Source of the DNA: Acidisoma sp. L85
GTDB lineage: Bacteria; Pseudomonadota; Alphaproteobacteria; Acetobacterales; Acetobacteraceae
Direction: 5' to 3'
DNA: 64,000 bases
Assembly: GCF_009765865.1 (NCBI RefSeq)
Contig: NZ_LMUQ01000048.1
Location: 1 to 64,000, forward strand
The notes under the pieces were generated by a model, which was not told the origin of the DNA, did not search any database, and saw nothing but the letters and a program-made list of their open reading frames with translations. Below, piece by piece: positions 17,978-26,574 of this stretch. A program made the translations under genes and the position numbers. Each line of letters opens with the position of its first letter. The stretch's first letter is position 1.

Positions 17978-18295
17978 ATGTATACGCTCTGTATCCGCTA
18001 CACGCTTGACCCGAACCGGATTGGCGGGTTCCGCACCTATGTCGAGAATGAGTTACCCGTCATCCGCGAGGCCGGCGGGCGCAACGTCGCCTACTACCTG
18101 CCGACGGATTTTGCCGGGCCGACCAACATCGGCTACGGGCTGATCGAGATTGAAACGATGGCCGAGTACGAGCGGTATCGCGAGGCGCTTGCCGAGGATC
18201 CGAACCATGCGCGCAGCGCGACCGCGCTAGCCGCGAGCGGCGCCGTGTTGAGCATGGAGCGATCGTTCATCCGTCGATACGGCGATGGTCATTAA
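17978..18295 (+). CDS. NIPSNAP-family protein
   Basis: The 105-residue protein reads MYTLCIRYTLDPNRIGGFRT, then ENELPVIREAGGRNVAYYLP, IGYGLIEIETMAEYERYREA and a terminal MERSFIRRY, a dimeric ferredoxin-like NIPSNAP/EthD type. The start at MYTLC has the ribosome site AGAGGGA; an open frame extending upstream crosses the inverted repeat and was rejected. It is controlled, by position, by the divergent ArsR protein. It differs clearly from the NIPSNAP protein at 15036, so it is not a recent duplicate. Confidence 0.8.
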   Translation: MYTLCIRYTLDPNRIGGFRTYVENELPVIREAGGRNVAYYLPTDFAGPTNIGYGLIEIETMAEYERYREALAEDPNHARSATALAASGAVLSMERSFIRRYGDGH

Positions 18296-18647
18296 CATAG
18301 GGCGTGTGGTCCGCCGGGGAACACGCCTGGCAGTATTCGTAGAATGGATTGTGTTGTGGCAGGCATGAGGTAAAACAGGATGCTACTCGTGTAGAGGAAC
18401 CGGCATGGCGGAAGTGGTTTGCGCGGAGGCTCTGACGACCGCCACGAGAATCAGTCGCTGCCTCCTGCCATGTGCGATTTGTCGGTGTCTCAAGCGAAAT
18501 AAAACTTGGGCTAGGGGACACGACGGGCCGAAATTCGTGCTATTCAGAAAGACGATCGGCCGGCGCAAGACTGGACTGTCAATGAGGTAGCTTGGCAGTC
18601 CTCCGCAGAGCCGGGCACGGCGCCGCGACCTACCGGAGCAGAGAACC
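18296..18647. other. Intergenic region, no gene recognised
   Basis: The 352 bases between the NIPSNAP and molybdoenzyme genes contain only short frames with no recognisable motif on either strand. A promoter for the downstream gene must lie here or in its leader, but no convincing pair of boxes was found. Confidence 0.4.
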
Positions 18648-20990
18648 ATGGCCGACGACACAAAATCCGCCTCCGACGACAAGCCCCGCGTCCCTGTCTC
18701 CGAACCCCCGGCTGGGGCGGTTTTCGAACCCTATGAAAGCCCGGCAGGCGGGTGGGGTGCTCTACACGCAACCGCCAATGCGCTGCGAGAACAAAGCATC
18801 GTGCTCAAGGGCTCGAAGGCACTTCTGTCCATGAACCAGCCGGAGGGTTTCGACTGCCCCGGATGCGCCTGGCCGGACCCCAAACACACGAGTTCCTTCG
18901 AGTTCTGTGAAAATGGCGCGAAGGCTGTGTCCTTCGAATTGACCAAACGCCATGTCACCCGGGAGTTCTTCGCGGCTTACACGGTCACTGAACTCGCCAA
19001 ACATTCCGACTATTGGCTTGAAGAACAAGGGCGGCTGACCGAGCCCATGCGATATGACGAAGCAACCGACCACTACGTTCCTGTCAGCTGGCAGCAGGCT
19101 TTCGAAACGGTGGCCAGGCATCTCCATGCGCTGGAGAGTCCCGACCAAGCCGATTTCTATACCTCTGGCCGTGCGTCAAATGAATCGGCCTTCCTGTACC
19201 AGCTCTTCGTGCGCCGCTTTGGCACGAATAATTTTCCCGACTGCTCAAACATGTGCCACGAGGCGACAAGCGTCGGGCTTCCCGAGAGCATCGGGATCGG
19301 CAAGGGGACCGTCCTTCTTGAGGACTTCGAGGCGACGGACGCCATCTTCGTCATTGGACAAAATCCCGGAACGAATAGCCCGCGGATGATGACCGAGCTC
19401 CGCAACGCCTCGCGGCGGGGTGCGCCGATTGTCGCCATCAATCCGCTGCGCGAGCGAGCCCTGGAGCGTTTTGCGGCACCGCAAGCCCCGATCGAAATGG
19501 TCACTTTTAGCGCGACCCGGATCGCGAGCGAATACTGCCAGGTGAGCGTCGGCGGCGACGTGGCGGTGCTCAAGGGCATCATGAAGTTTGTCCTCAATGC
19601 GCATGATGAGGCGTTGGCTGCCGGCGACCCGCCAGTACTGGATCTGCCCTTCATCCAAAAACACACGCTCGGTTTCGGGGAACTCGTCAAAGACATCCAG
19701 AACACTTCTTGGGACGACATTCTGCGCGTATCGGGGGTCTCGCGTGGTCAGATCGAGCGCATGGCGCGGATATACATTCAGGCCAAGTCGGTCATCATCT
19801 GCTTCGGCATGGGCCTGACCCAGCATAGACGCGGCACCGAAGCCGTGCAGCAGGTCGCCAATCTCCTATTGATGCGTGGCAATTTCGGTCGCCCCGGCGC
19901 AGGGATCTGTCCGGTGCGCGGTCATTCGAATGTGCAGGGCGACAGGACGGTCGGCATTGACGAAAAACCGAGCGCTGAGTTTCTTGGCCAAATCGAGAAG
20001 GCCTTCGGCTTCCGGCCACCCCAGCATCATGGTCATTCTGTCGTTGATTCGCTGCAAGCGATGATCGACGGCCGCTCGAAGGTATTCGTGGGTCTCGGGG
20101 GCAATTTTGCCGCGGCGACACCCGATACCGAGATCGTGCAGGCAGCAATGCGGCGTCTTTCCCTGACCGTCGGCATCAACACTAAGCTGAACCGAGGCCA
20201 TATGGTTCATGGCCGCGAGGCTCTGATCCTGCCGTGCCTCGCCAGAAGTGATATCGACACGCAGGCCACCGGTCGGCAGAGCATCACGGTCGAGGACAGT
20301 ATGTCGATGGTGCACGCGTCAGCCGGCTTGGTCGAACCTCCGAGCGCTTCACTGAAGTCAGAAGTTGCAATCATCTGCGGCATGGCGCGTGCCACTTTGC
20401 CGGACAGTGGCATCGACTGGCGGACCTTCGAGGACGACTACAACCTGATCCGCGACAAAATCGAGGAGGTGTTTCCTCACCTCTTCACTGAGTTCAATGC
20501 CCGTATCCGCGTTCCGGGCGGATTTCACCTATACAATGGTCCTCGGGAACTTGTTTGGAAGACGCAGACGGGCCGCGCCAATTTTCTCATCTGCGATGGG
20601 CTGGCTGAAGATCCCGCGGCACAGAACCCCGCTGCCCTTCGGCTCACTACGATCCGAAGCCACGACCAATACAACACGACAATCTACACGCTCAACGACC
20701 GCTACCGCGGCGTGTTCGAGGGCAGGATGGTGGTTTTCATGAATGCGGAAGACATGGCGGATCGCCGGATCGAACCGAATACGCCCGTGGAGTTAGTCTC
20801 ACTTGTGGACCCGCAGGTCCGCAGAACGGTGAGCGGCTTCAAGGCTCACCCCTACAACATCCCGCGCGGCTCGATTGCCGCTTACTACCCTGAAACCAAC
20901 GGGTTGATGCCGCTGAGCCACCACGACCCCAAGAGCAAGACACCCTCGGCCAAATCCATTCCCGTAATTGCTCAGCTTATGGCGGGCTAG
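18648..20990 (+). CDS. FdhF/YdeP-type molybdopterin oxidoreductase
   Basis: The 780-residue enzyme belongs to the YdeP-like formate-dehydrogenase-alpha-related family. A partial iron-sulfur motif CPGCAWPDP lies at residues 70-78. The bis-MGD domains contain YTSGRASNESAFLYQLFVRR, NMCHEATSVGLPESIG with Cys203 as probable molybdenum ligand, IGQNPGTNSPRMMTELRNA and GNFGRPGAGICPVRGHSNVQ. The C-terminal molydopterin-dinucleotide domain has TIRSHDQYNTTIYTLNDRYR. In E. coli YdeP is linked to acid resistance; the true substrate is unknown. No FdhD or accessory subunit is adjacent. It is a stand-alone cytoplasmic protein without a Tat signal. Confidence 0.88.
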   Translation: MADDTKSASDDKPRVPVSEPPAGAVFEPYESPAGGWGALHATANALREQSIVLKGSKALLSMNQPEGFDCPGCAWPDPKHTSSFEFCENGAKAVSFELTKRHVTREFFAAYTVTELAKHSDYWLEEQGRLTEPMRYDEATDHYVPVSWQQAFETVARHLHALESPDQADFYTSGRASNESAFLYQLFVRRFGTNNFPDCSNMCHEATSVGLPESIGIGKGTVLLEDFEATDAIFVIGQNPGTNSPRMMTELRNASRRGAPIVAINPLRERALERFAAPQAPIEMVTFSATRIASEYCQVSVGGDVAVLKGIMKFVLNAHDEALAAGDPPVLDLPFIQKHTLGFGELVKDIQNTSWDDILRVSGVSRGQIERMARIYIQAKSVIICFGMGLTQHRRGTEAVQQVANLLLMRGNFGRPGAGICPVRGHSNVQGDRTVGIDEKPSAEFLGQIEKAFGFRPPQHHGHSVVDSLQAMIDGRSKVFVGLGGNFAAATPDTEIVQAAMRRLSLTVGINTKLNRGHMVHGREALILPCLARSDIDTQATGRQSITVEDSMSMVHASAGLVEPPSASLKSEVAIICGMARATLPDSGIDWRTFEDDYNLIRDKIEEVFPHLFTEFNARIRVPGGFHLYNGPRELVWKTQTGRANFLICDGLAEDPAAQNPAALRLTTIRSHDQYNTTIYTLNDRYRGVFEGRMVVFMNAEDMADRRIEPNTPVELVSLVDPQVRRTVSGFKAHPYNIPRGSIAAYYPETNGLMPLSHHDPKSKTPSAKSIPVIAQLMAG

Positions 20991-21470
20991 GCCAAAGATG
21001 GGCGGCCCGTGCCAGGTCTTTGCCGCGTGCGCTGGACGACCTTCGCGAAAATCTGCCAGCCGAGATCGAGAGCTTTTTCAGGAATCACAATCGACTGAAT
21101 GGCGGCGATTTCGGGGTCACGGGACGCGGTAACGTCACGGCTCCTCAAAGGGCAGTCGAGAAAGCGAAAGAGAGTTTGAAGTTCGGAGATTGCCGTCTCC
21201 GTTCGGCTGCCCTTCGGGCGGAAGCCTCAGGCCTCCTCAAAACTTGCGCATCAACGGCGAGGTCGTGAGGCCTTGTGCGTCGCTCCGTGTTCCATGAACA
21301 TGTAGTGTAGAAAAGGTATGCGGTTCCCAAGCCGGTCGCCGCCAGGATGAGCGTTCCAATCTTTACGCTGCAGTCTCTAGTCGGACAAGATGCACCGCAA
21401 TCATCCTCTTATAGGTGCGATGTGACTTCTTTGCCCCCAAAGACTGCGAGTAAATTTACGAAAGCTGCCG
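20991..21470. other. Intergenic region with possible inorganic pyrophosphatase remnant
   Basis: At about 21026-21175 the plus strand reads LDDLRENLPAEIESFFRNHN followed by GRGN and AVEKAKESL. This resembles the C-terminal helix region of family I inorganic pyrophosphatases (LPxEIxHFFxxYN). The catalytic part is absent. The remaining sequence up to the next gene has no supported feature; a minus-strand frame with one hydrophobic segment (TLILAATGLGTAYLFYT, about 21300-21355) lacks a start codon. Confidence 0.4.
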
Positions 21471-21824
21471 ATGCCTCCGAAGCGTGAGCTCCTCAAGATG
21501 GCCCCACCCCAAGGCGATGAAGCCGCCGCAGCAATCTGCGCCGTCATCCGTCGGATCCCAAAGGGCTGGGTTGCAACGTACGGCCAAGTCGCCGCGATGG
21601 CTGGGCTACCGAGGCGGGCCCGTCTTGTCGGCCATGTGCTCCAAAACCTTGGCGAAAAAACCGACATTCCGTGGCACCGCGTTGTCAGCGCCAAGGGCGA
21701 GGTTTCTTACAGCCTTTCCCGCAATGGAGGAGACAGGTTGCAGCAGCGCTTACTCGAAAAGGAAGGCATCGAGTTCGGCGACAAGAACCGCTTTGACTTG
21801 GAGCGCTTCCGCTGGTTTGAGTAA
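21471..21824 (+). CDS. Alkyltransferase-like protein (ATL, MGMT family without the active cysteine)
   Basis: The 117-residue protein matches the DNA-binding domain of O6-alkylguanine-DNA alkyltransferases: IPKGWVATYGQVAAMAGLP and RARLVGHVLQNLGEKTDIPW, then HRVVSAKGEVS. The PCHRV active site is PWHRV, with tryptophan replacing the alkyl-accepting cysteine as in ATL proteins. Known ATLs bind O6-alkylguanine and hand it to nucleotide excision repair rather than repairing it themselves. It converges with nudK, with only four bases between the genes. Confidence 0.9.
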   Translation: MPPKRELLKMAPPQGDEAAAAICAVIRRIPKGWVATYGQVAAMAGLPRRARLVGHVLQNLGEKTDIPWHRVVSAKGEVSYSLSRNGGDRLQQRLLEKEGIEFGDKNRFDLERFRWFE

Positions 21825-21828
21825 CCGG

Positions 21829-22431
21829 TCAGTCTGCCTCGCCCCAGAGTCTGTCGAATAAGTGTAGGGCGGCGTATTGGAGCAGGATGATCGTCTTGCC
21901 GTCGCGGATCTCTCCGCGCTCGATCATTCCAAGAGCCTCCTCGATCGCAATCTCGATGACGCCGATATCCTCGCCTTCCTGGGCGTTGCCACCGCCGTTG
22001 CCGACACGGCTCGCGGAGTCGTAGGGAGCGACGAAGAAGTAGAGCCTCTCGGTGACGGAACCGGGGCTCATGAAGGCGTCGAATACTTGTCGGACCGCGC
22101 CGACCTGAAAGCCGGTCTCTTCCGCGGCCTCCGCACAGATCCGCTCCTCCGGCTGGGCATTGTCGAGCAGACCAGCAGGTGCCTCGATCAGAAGATCGTC
22201 GTGGCCGTTAACGAAGGCCGGATAGCGGAACTGCCGGGTTAGGATCACCGTCCGGCGATCGGGATCGTAGAGGAGGATCGTGGCCCCATTGCCCCGGTCG
22301 TAGGTCTCCCGCCACTGCTCCTGCCACGCCCCGTCCGTGCGGCGAAAACTGAAGCGGGTCTTCTTCAGGACATACCAATCCTCGGAGAGGGTTTGGATTT
22401 CATGCACTCGGACTCGATCGGCAACACTCAT
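21829..22431 (-). CDS. nudK: NUDIX hydrolase, GDP-mannose pyrophosphatase NudK-like
   Basis: The 200-residue protein has the NudK layout: LSEDWYVLKKTRFSFRR, YDRGNGATILLYDPDRRTVI, LTRQFRYPAFVNGHD, then IEAPAGLLDNAQPEERICAE followed by AAEETGF, which together form the NUDIX box GxxxxxExxxxAxxEExGF. FMSPGSVTERLYFFVAPYD follows. NudK hydrolyses GDP-mannose and related sugar nucleotides in the cytoplasm. It starts 102 bases from the divergent DeoR-type regulator gene; repeats in between may affect both. Confidence 0.88.
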   Translation of the reverse strand: MSVADRVRVHEIQTLSEDWYVLKKTRFSFRRTDGAWQEQWRETYDRGNGATILLYDPDRRTVILTRQFRYPAFVNGHDDLLIEAPAGLLDNAQPEERICAEAAEETGFQVGAVRQVFDAFMSPGSVTERLYFFVAPYDSASRVGNGGGNAQEGEDIGVIEIAIEEALGMIERGEIRDGKTIILLQYAALHLFDRLWGEAD

Positions 22432-22483
22432 TGCGCTTCGCTTTCGTCACCCGTTGCCGCAACCCCGGCGGGCTGGACTAAAC

Positions 22484-22519
22484 GTGCAGTCTCGTGCAGA
22501 GTCAAGCAGACTCATGCAA
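22484..22519. repeat. 10-bp direct repeats before the DeoR-family gene
   Basis: GTGCAGTCTC, GTGCAGAGTC, AAGCAGACTC and a partial ATGCAA follow one another without gaps, giving the core TGCAG/AGCAG every 10 bases, close to one helical turn. They end 13 bases before the GTG start of the regulator. DeoR-family repressors commonly bind tandem direct repeats, so autoregulation is a reasonable inference. Confidence 0.55.
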
Positions 22520-22532
22520 CCCACGGTGACAG

Positions 22533-23288
22533 GTGCTTACGAGCGAGCGGAAAGCCTTGATCCTGAGCCTGCTGCGGCGCGACGGGCGAGTGATCGCGAA
22601 GGCGCTCAGCCAAGAGCTCGGGCTGTCGGAAGACACGATCCGGCGCGATCTGCGCGACCTGGCGGCCGAGGGCCTGCTGCAGCGCGTTCATGGCGGCGCG
22701 CTACCGACCTCGCTGGCAATGGCCGACATGCGCGAACGCTGGCGTGTCGCGCCCGATTCGAAGGACGCCGTCGCGCGGGCGGCGGCGAAGATGGTACTTC
22801 CGGGCCAGGTCGTCATTCTCGACGGTGGAACGACTGCCGTCCGGATGGCGCGGTATCTGCCATCCAACCTTCGCGCGACCGTGGTCACCCACAGCCCGAG
22901 CGTGGCCGTCGAGCTGGGCGCGCATGAGGGGATCAGTGTCGAGCTGATCGGCGGACGGCTGTTCAAACACTCCGTCGTTACTGTCGGCGCCACCGCCATG
23001 GAGATGATCGCGCGTATCCGCGCCGACGCGTTCTACATGGGCGTGACGGGCGTCCATCCCGAGATGGGACTCACCACTGGAGATGGCGAGGAAGCCACCA
23101 TCAAGCGCGCTCTCAGCCGCCAGGCGGCTGAGACGATTGTTCTCGCGTCGCGCGAGAAGCTCGGAGCAGTTTCCCCGTTCTTGGTTATGGGTCTTGGCGA
23201 GGCCGATAGTTTGGTTATCGAGCCCGGTGCGCCGGGGGAACCTCTAACGGCCTATCGGGCGGCGGGTCTGGCGATTATCGAGGGATAG
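22533..23288 (+). CDS. DeoR/GlpR-family transcriptional regulator
   Basis: The 251-residue repressor-type protein starts with the DeoR helix-turn-helix (LTSERKALILSLLRRDGRVI, LGLSEDTIRRDLRDLAAEGL, QRVHGGALP). It continues with the DeoRC sugar-phosphate sensor domain (ILDGGTTAVRMARYLPSNL, VVTHSPSVAVELG, VELIGGRLFKHSVVTVGATA). Effectors are usually phosphorylated sugars. The start is a GTG in the reading VLTSERK. Remnants of a sugar ABC importer at 24.3-25.9 kb may be its lost target. Confidence 0.88.
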   Translation: MLTSERKALILSLLRRDGRVIAKALSQELGLSEDTIRRDLRDLAAEGLLQRVHGGALPTSLAMADMRERWRVAPDSKDAVARAAAKMVLPGQVVILDGGTTAVRMARYLPSNLRATVVTHSPSVAVELGAHEGISVELIGGRLFKHSVVTVGATAMEMIARIRADAFYMGVTGVHPEMGLTTGDGEEATIKRALSRQAAETIVLASREKLGAVSPFLVMGLGEADSLVIEPGAPGEPLTAYRAAGLAIIEG

Positions 23289-23412
23289 ACTGGCGCTTCT
23301 TCGTTGGGCGAGGACGGAAGCGAGCTTGGCGGCAAACCGAAATCTCGTGACCCGGGCGGAACGCGCTGAACGCAGATCGATAGCGTGTCCCACCCTCTAA
23401 ATCACGACAACA

Positions 23413-24306
23413 CTACTCTGCAGCGATGCGATGTTCTTCCCAGCTGAGGCCGAGACGAGGGCGCAGCCATTGCGCAATGTCTTGCACAGCCTGGTTGGCT
23501 TCGGGAGCGGAGCCCGCCAGGAAGTGGAAGACGTGCTGCTGCTCGGGATAGACGTCGTATCTAACCTCGACGCCCGCGGCGCGCGCGGCATCGACCAGCC
23601 TCGCGGCATCGTCCAGCAGGGTTTCGTCGCCGCCGACCTGCACATAGAGCGGCGGAAGCCCAGCAAGATCAGCATAAAGCGGACTCGCGAGCGGATCGCG
23701 TCGCGCGACTGACGTGCCGTCATCTCCAAGATAGACGGAAGACAAGTGGTCGACGACGTGCCGCTTCACGAAATGATCCTTCTCGTGATTCGAGACGACG
23801 GATGGCCCCGTCACCAGAAGATCAGTCCATGGCGATAGCGGCACGCTCGCGGCCGGCAGCGGCAGGCCCCGTTCGCGCAGCAGGAGCAAGGTGGTCACCG
23901 CCAGCGCGCCGCCCGCGGAGTCGCCGATCAGCCCGATCTTTTCCGGCTGGAACCCCTCGGCGAGAAGCCACTGATAGCTGCGCACTGCATCTTCAACGGG
24001 CGCCGGATGCAGATGTTCCGGCGCGCGGCGATAGTCGATGATCAAAACCGGTACGCCGACCACTTTTGCGATATGCCCAAAGAGTTTGCGGTGACTATAG
24101 GGCGACCCAACGACATAGCCGCCGCCATGCGTAGCCTGCAGGACGCGATCGGACGCGCCGCCTTTGGGTATCGCCCAGAGCGCTGACACACCGCCAGCAT
24201 CGACTTCGGAATAATCGACGCCGCGCGGCTCAGCCGTGACGTCGCCCCAATGCTCGAAGAGCCGGCGAACGTCTTCGATCGGCAGGTCAGGGTTTTTGCC
24301 CGGCAC
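23413..24306 (-). CDS. Alpha/beta-hydrolase fold-3 (HSL-like) esterase, probably 5'-truncated
   Basis: The 297-residue frame contains a full catalytic set: oxyanion motif THGGGYVVGSPYSHRKLFG, YRRAPEHLHPAPVEDAVRSY, nucleophile GDSAGGALAVTTLLLLRERG, the acid in VGGDETLLDDAARLVD and a histidine in QQHVFHFLAG. A stop codon (TAG) lies two codons before the GTG used as start, exactly where a permease remnant on the other strand begins. The first residues have therefore probably been lost at a junction near 24300, although typical N-termini are only slightly longer and activity is possible. It is the same family as the broken gene at 575-1397. Confidence 0.75.
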   Translation of the reverse strand: MPGKNPDLPIEDVRRLFEHWGDVTAEPRGVDYSEVDAGGVSALWAIPKGGASDRVLQATHGGGYVVGSPYSHRKLFGHIAKVVGVPVLIIDYRRAPEHLHPAPVEDAVRSYQWLLAEGFQPEKIGLIGDSAGGALAVTTLLLLRERGLPLPAASVPLSPWTDLLVTGPSVVSNHEKDHFVKRHVVDHLSSVYLGDDGTSVARRDPLASPLYADLAGLPPLYVQVGGDETLLDDAARLVDAARAAGVEVRYDVYPEQQHVFHFLAGSAPEANQAVQDIAQWLRPRLGLSWEEHRIAAE

Positions 24307-24963
24307 GCTCGACTATAAAGTGTCGGAGATTGCGTGGCGCGCCTTTGCCAATTCCGCCATCACCTCAACGATCGCGACTGCCATCTCGGTCGCGGTGGGC
24401 ACTCTTGCCGCCTATGGTATGCTGCGTTTTCCGAAAAAACACGACGGCTTCGCTCTGCAGCTGCTTTCTGTGAGGATGTTTCCCCCTATCGCCGTCGTGG
24501 TGCCGCTGGTCATCCTTTTCTCCGCGTTGAAGCTAGCCGACACGCATCTCGGATTAATCCTCGCCTATGCGGCCTTCACCTTGCCCTTCAGCACCTGGAT
24601 GATCCGAAGCTTCATCGAGGAGGTGCCAACCGAGCTGGAAGGTGTCGCCCGGATCTACAGGATGAGCCAGTTCGGAGCTTTCGTCCACATTGTCTTGCCG
24701 CTCATCCGTGGTGGATTGTTGGCGACCGCGTTGTTTGTCTTTATCTCAACTGGTCGGAATTTCTCCGCGCTCTGACGCTTACCTCCGGCGGCATTGTCAC
24801 GGTGACGCTCCAGGTCGCCAATTGCGTCTCGGCGAGTTCTGGGAAGCTTTACGGCGTGCAGGCGGCGATGGGCACGATCTCGACGATTCCTGTGATCGTT
24901 TTCGGCTATCTCATCCAACGACATATGGTGCGTGGTCTCACCTTTGGTGCGGTCAAGCGGTGA
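24302..24963 (+). pseudogene. Sugar ABC permease (MalG/UgpE-like), truncated and frameshifted
   Basis: The sequence begins abruptly at WRAFANSAITSTIATAISVA, the start of the BPD_transp_1 core. It continues with VRMFPPIAVVVPLVILFSAL, then FTLPFSTWMIRSFIEEVPTE, the EAA-like loop region (ELEGVARIYRMSQFGAFVHI) and VLPLIRGGLLATALFVFI. One frameshift near 24750 moves the rest (NWSEFLRALTLTSGG to RHMVRGLTFGAVKR) into another frame. The N-terminal third and one helix are missing. An ATPase remnant follows five bases after its stop, preserving the operon order. Confidence 0.8.
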
Positions 24964-24967
24964 CTAA

Positions 24968-25855
24968 ATGACGATGAAGCTGGTCCTCCGCAATATCTCG
25001 AAGGCGTACGACCAGAAACCGGCGGTGCGGGATCTGTCGTTCGAAGTTCGTACCGGCGAGTTCTTGGCGCTCCTTGGTCCTTCGGGTTGCGGGAAATCGA
25101 CGACACTCAATATGCTTGCCGGCTTTGAGGCTCCCGATCACGGGGAAATCCTTGTGGACAGCCGGTCAATCGTGGCAGAGAGTCGCCATTGGCCGCGCGA
25201 TTGCTCATGCCGCCGATGTTCTTCTCCTCGACGAGCCTCTAACGAATTTGGACGCGCGTATTCGCCTGGATCTCCGCACGGAGTTTCGCCGGCTCCACCG
25301 CGCGCTTGAACAGACGATTCTCTACGTGACGCACGATCAGGTAGAGGCGCTGAGCCTCTCCGACCGTATCGCCCTGATCGATGGCGGGCGGCTGCACCAA
25401 GCGGGGGCGCCTCGTTCCCTCTATGAGCGGCCGGCGAGCCAGTTCGCCGCCAGCTTCGTGGGCACCCCGCCGATGAATTTTCTGACCGGTCGCCTCACCT
25501 GCGGGAATAGTGGAGCCATGGTCAGCGGGCACGGCTTCTCCATCCCCTTGGGCGGGAGTTTTTCTTCGACGGTGAGGACCTAGACCTGTCCGTGGGTATT
25601 CGACCCGAGGATTGCCGTGTGGCATTATCCCATTCAAACTTGACGCCCTTTGGCGCAAGGCTTGTGCGCCGTCAATATCTTGGTGATCATGGCATTCTCG
25701 AGTTGATTCTCGGGGATGCCTATATCAGCGTCGTAGTGCCACCGACTTTTTCTGGTCCAGACACGGAAGACGCAATGCTATGGATAGGCTTCATGCCGGG
25801 CAAGATTCACCTGTTTCGTCAAGACGGCAGCGCCGCGCTTTACCAGAGGAGCTAA
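24968..25855 (+). pseudogene. Sugar ABC ATPase (MalK/UgpC-like), internal deletion and frameshifts
   Basis: The start is intact: LVLRNISKAYDQKPAVRDLS and Walker A LLGPSGCGKSTTLNMLAGFE. After GEILVDSRSIV the Q-loop, helical domain and LSGGQ signature are missing, and a second frame resumes with RVAIGRAIAHAADVLLLDEP, TNLDARIRLDLRTEFRRLHR and LYVTHDQVEALSLSDRIALI. A third frame (25592-25855) carries the TOBE-like end GIRPEDCRVALSHSNL to KIHLFRQDG. It cannot bind or hydrolyse ATP normally. With the permease remnant it marks a lost MalK-type importer next to a DeoR-type regulator. Confidence 0.82.
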
Positions 25856-26165
25856 GCCTATGTGCCAAGCGTGTAGAAATGCGTCAGCTTTGCCGGGCCC
25901 GTTCACCTATACTCATTTCTCCCAGGATCTAGACCTTCCGGCGCAGCGAACACTCGCTGAGGTTAGACCTACGTCTGGTCTCAGCTCGGTCAGATTGCGC
26001 TATACGAGATCCTCGTCAGGGAGGGATTCGATGCCGCTCGCGCCACCATCAACCGTCTAGTGAAGGCCCGCTAGCCAATTCGAGTCAGCGTATGGTCTCG
26101 TGGGTCGTCGCGGACCGCGATGCGGCCGGCACTGGACTTCGAGAAAAGGGGAGGGGAGTAGCCGG
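25856..26165. other. Gap with a short C-terminal coding remnant
   Basis: At about 25967-26074 the plus strand reads TYVWSQLGQIALYEILVREG then FDAARATINRLVKAR before a TAG, with codon use like a real gene. It directly follows the lost sugar importer and could be the tail of another operon member. I do not recognise the family, and the frame is closed by a stop just upstream. The rest of the stretch shows no feature except a purine-rich ribosome site before the next gene. Confidence 0.3.
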
Positions 26166-26546
26166 ATGGGTGAGAATGAGATTCGAGAGGCGCTCAATCG
26201 CCACTGGGCCGCCTCGGACGCAAATGAATTCGACATCGAGCACGACATATACCGAGAGGATGCCGTGCTCGAATATCCCCAGTCGGGGGAGCGCATCAGG
26301 GGCCGGCACAATATCCAGGCCTCTCGCGTCGCGCAGCCAAACCGCAAGCGCTTCACGGTGCGCCGGATCGTCGGCACCGGCGACCTTTGGGTCACGGAAT
26401 TCACCCTCGCCTATGACGGCCGGCCCTCTTACACGGTGAGCGTGATGGAGTTCCTGGATGGCAAGGTTGCCCGCGAGACCCAATACTTCGCCGACCCTTT
26501 CGAGCCCGGACCGTCGCGCGCACAGTGGGTTGAGCGGATCGAATGA
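26166..26546 (+). CDS. SnoaL-like (NTF2 fold) protein
   Basis: The 126-residue protein has the small cone-shaped NTF2/SnoaL fold pattern: IREALNRHWAASDANEFDIE, then IYREDAVLEYPQSGERIRG, RHNIQ and VTEFTLAYDGRPSYTVSVME followed by FLDGKVARETQYFADPFEP. Members serve as polyketide cyclases, isomerases or stress proteins; this one's reaction is unknown. The ATG at MGENEIRE is preceded by GGGGAGGGGAG. The following glycosylase gene starts about 30 bases later on the same strand. Confidence 0.8.
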   Translation: MGENEIREALNRHWAASDANEFDIEHDIYREDAVLEYPQSGERIRGRHNIQASRVAQPNRKRFTVRRIVGTGDLWVTEFTLAYDGRPSYTVSVMEFLDGKVARETQYFADPFEPGPSRAQWVERIE

Positions 26547-26574
26547 ATCCGGCGCGACATTAGGCTTCCCGCGC

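Noticed and set aside
21145-21360. Minus-strand small membrane protein (TLILAATGLGTAYLFYT)
   Set aside because: No usable start codon, and the rest of the frame is unlike a protein; it overlaps the possible pyrophosphatase remnant.
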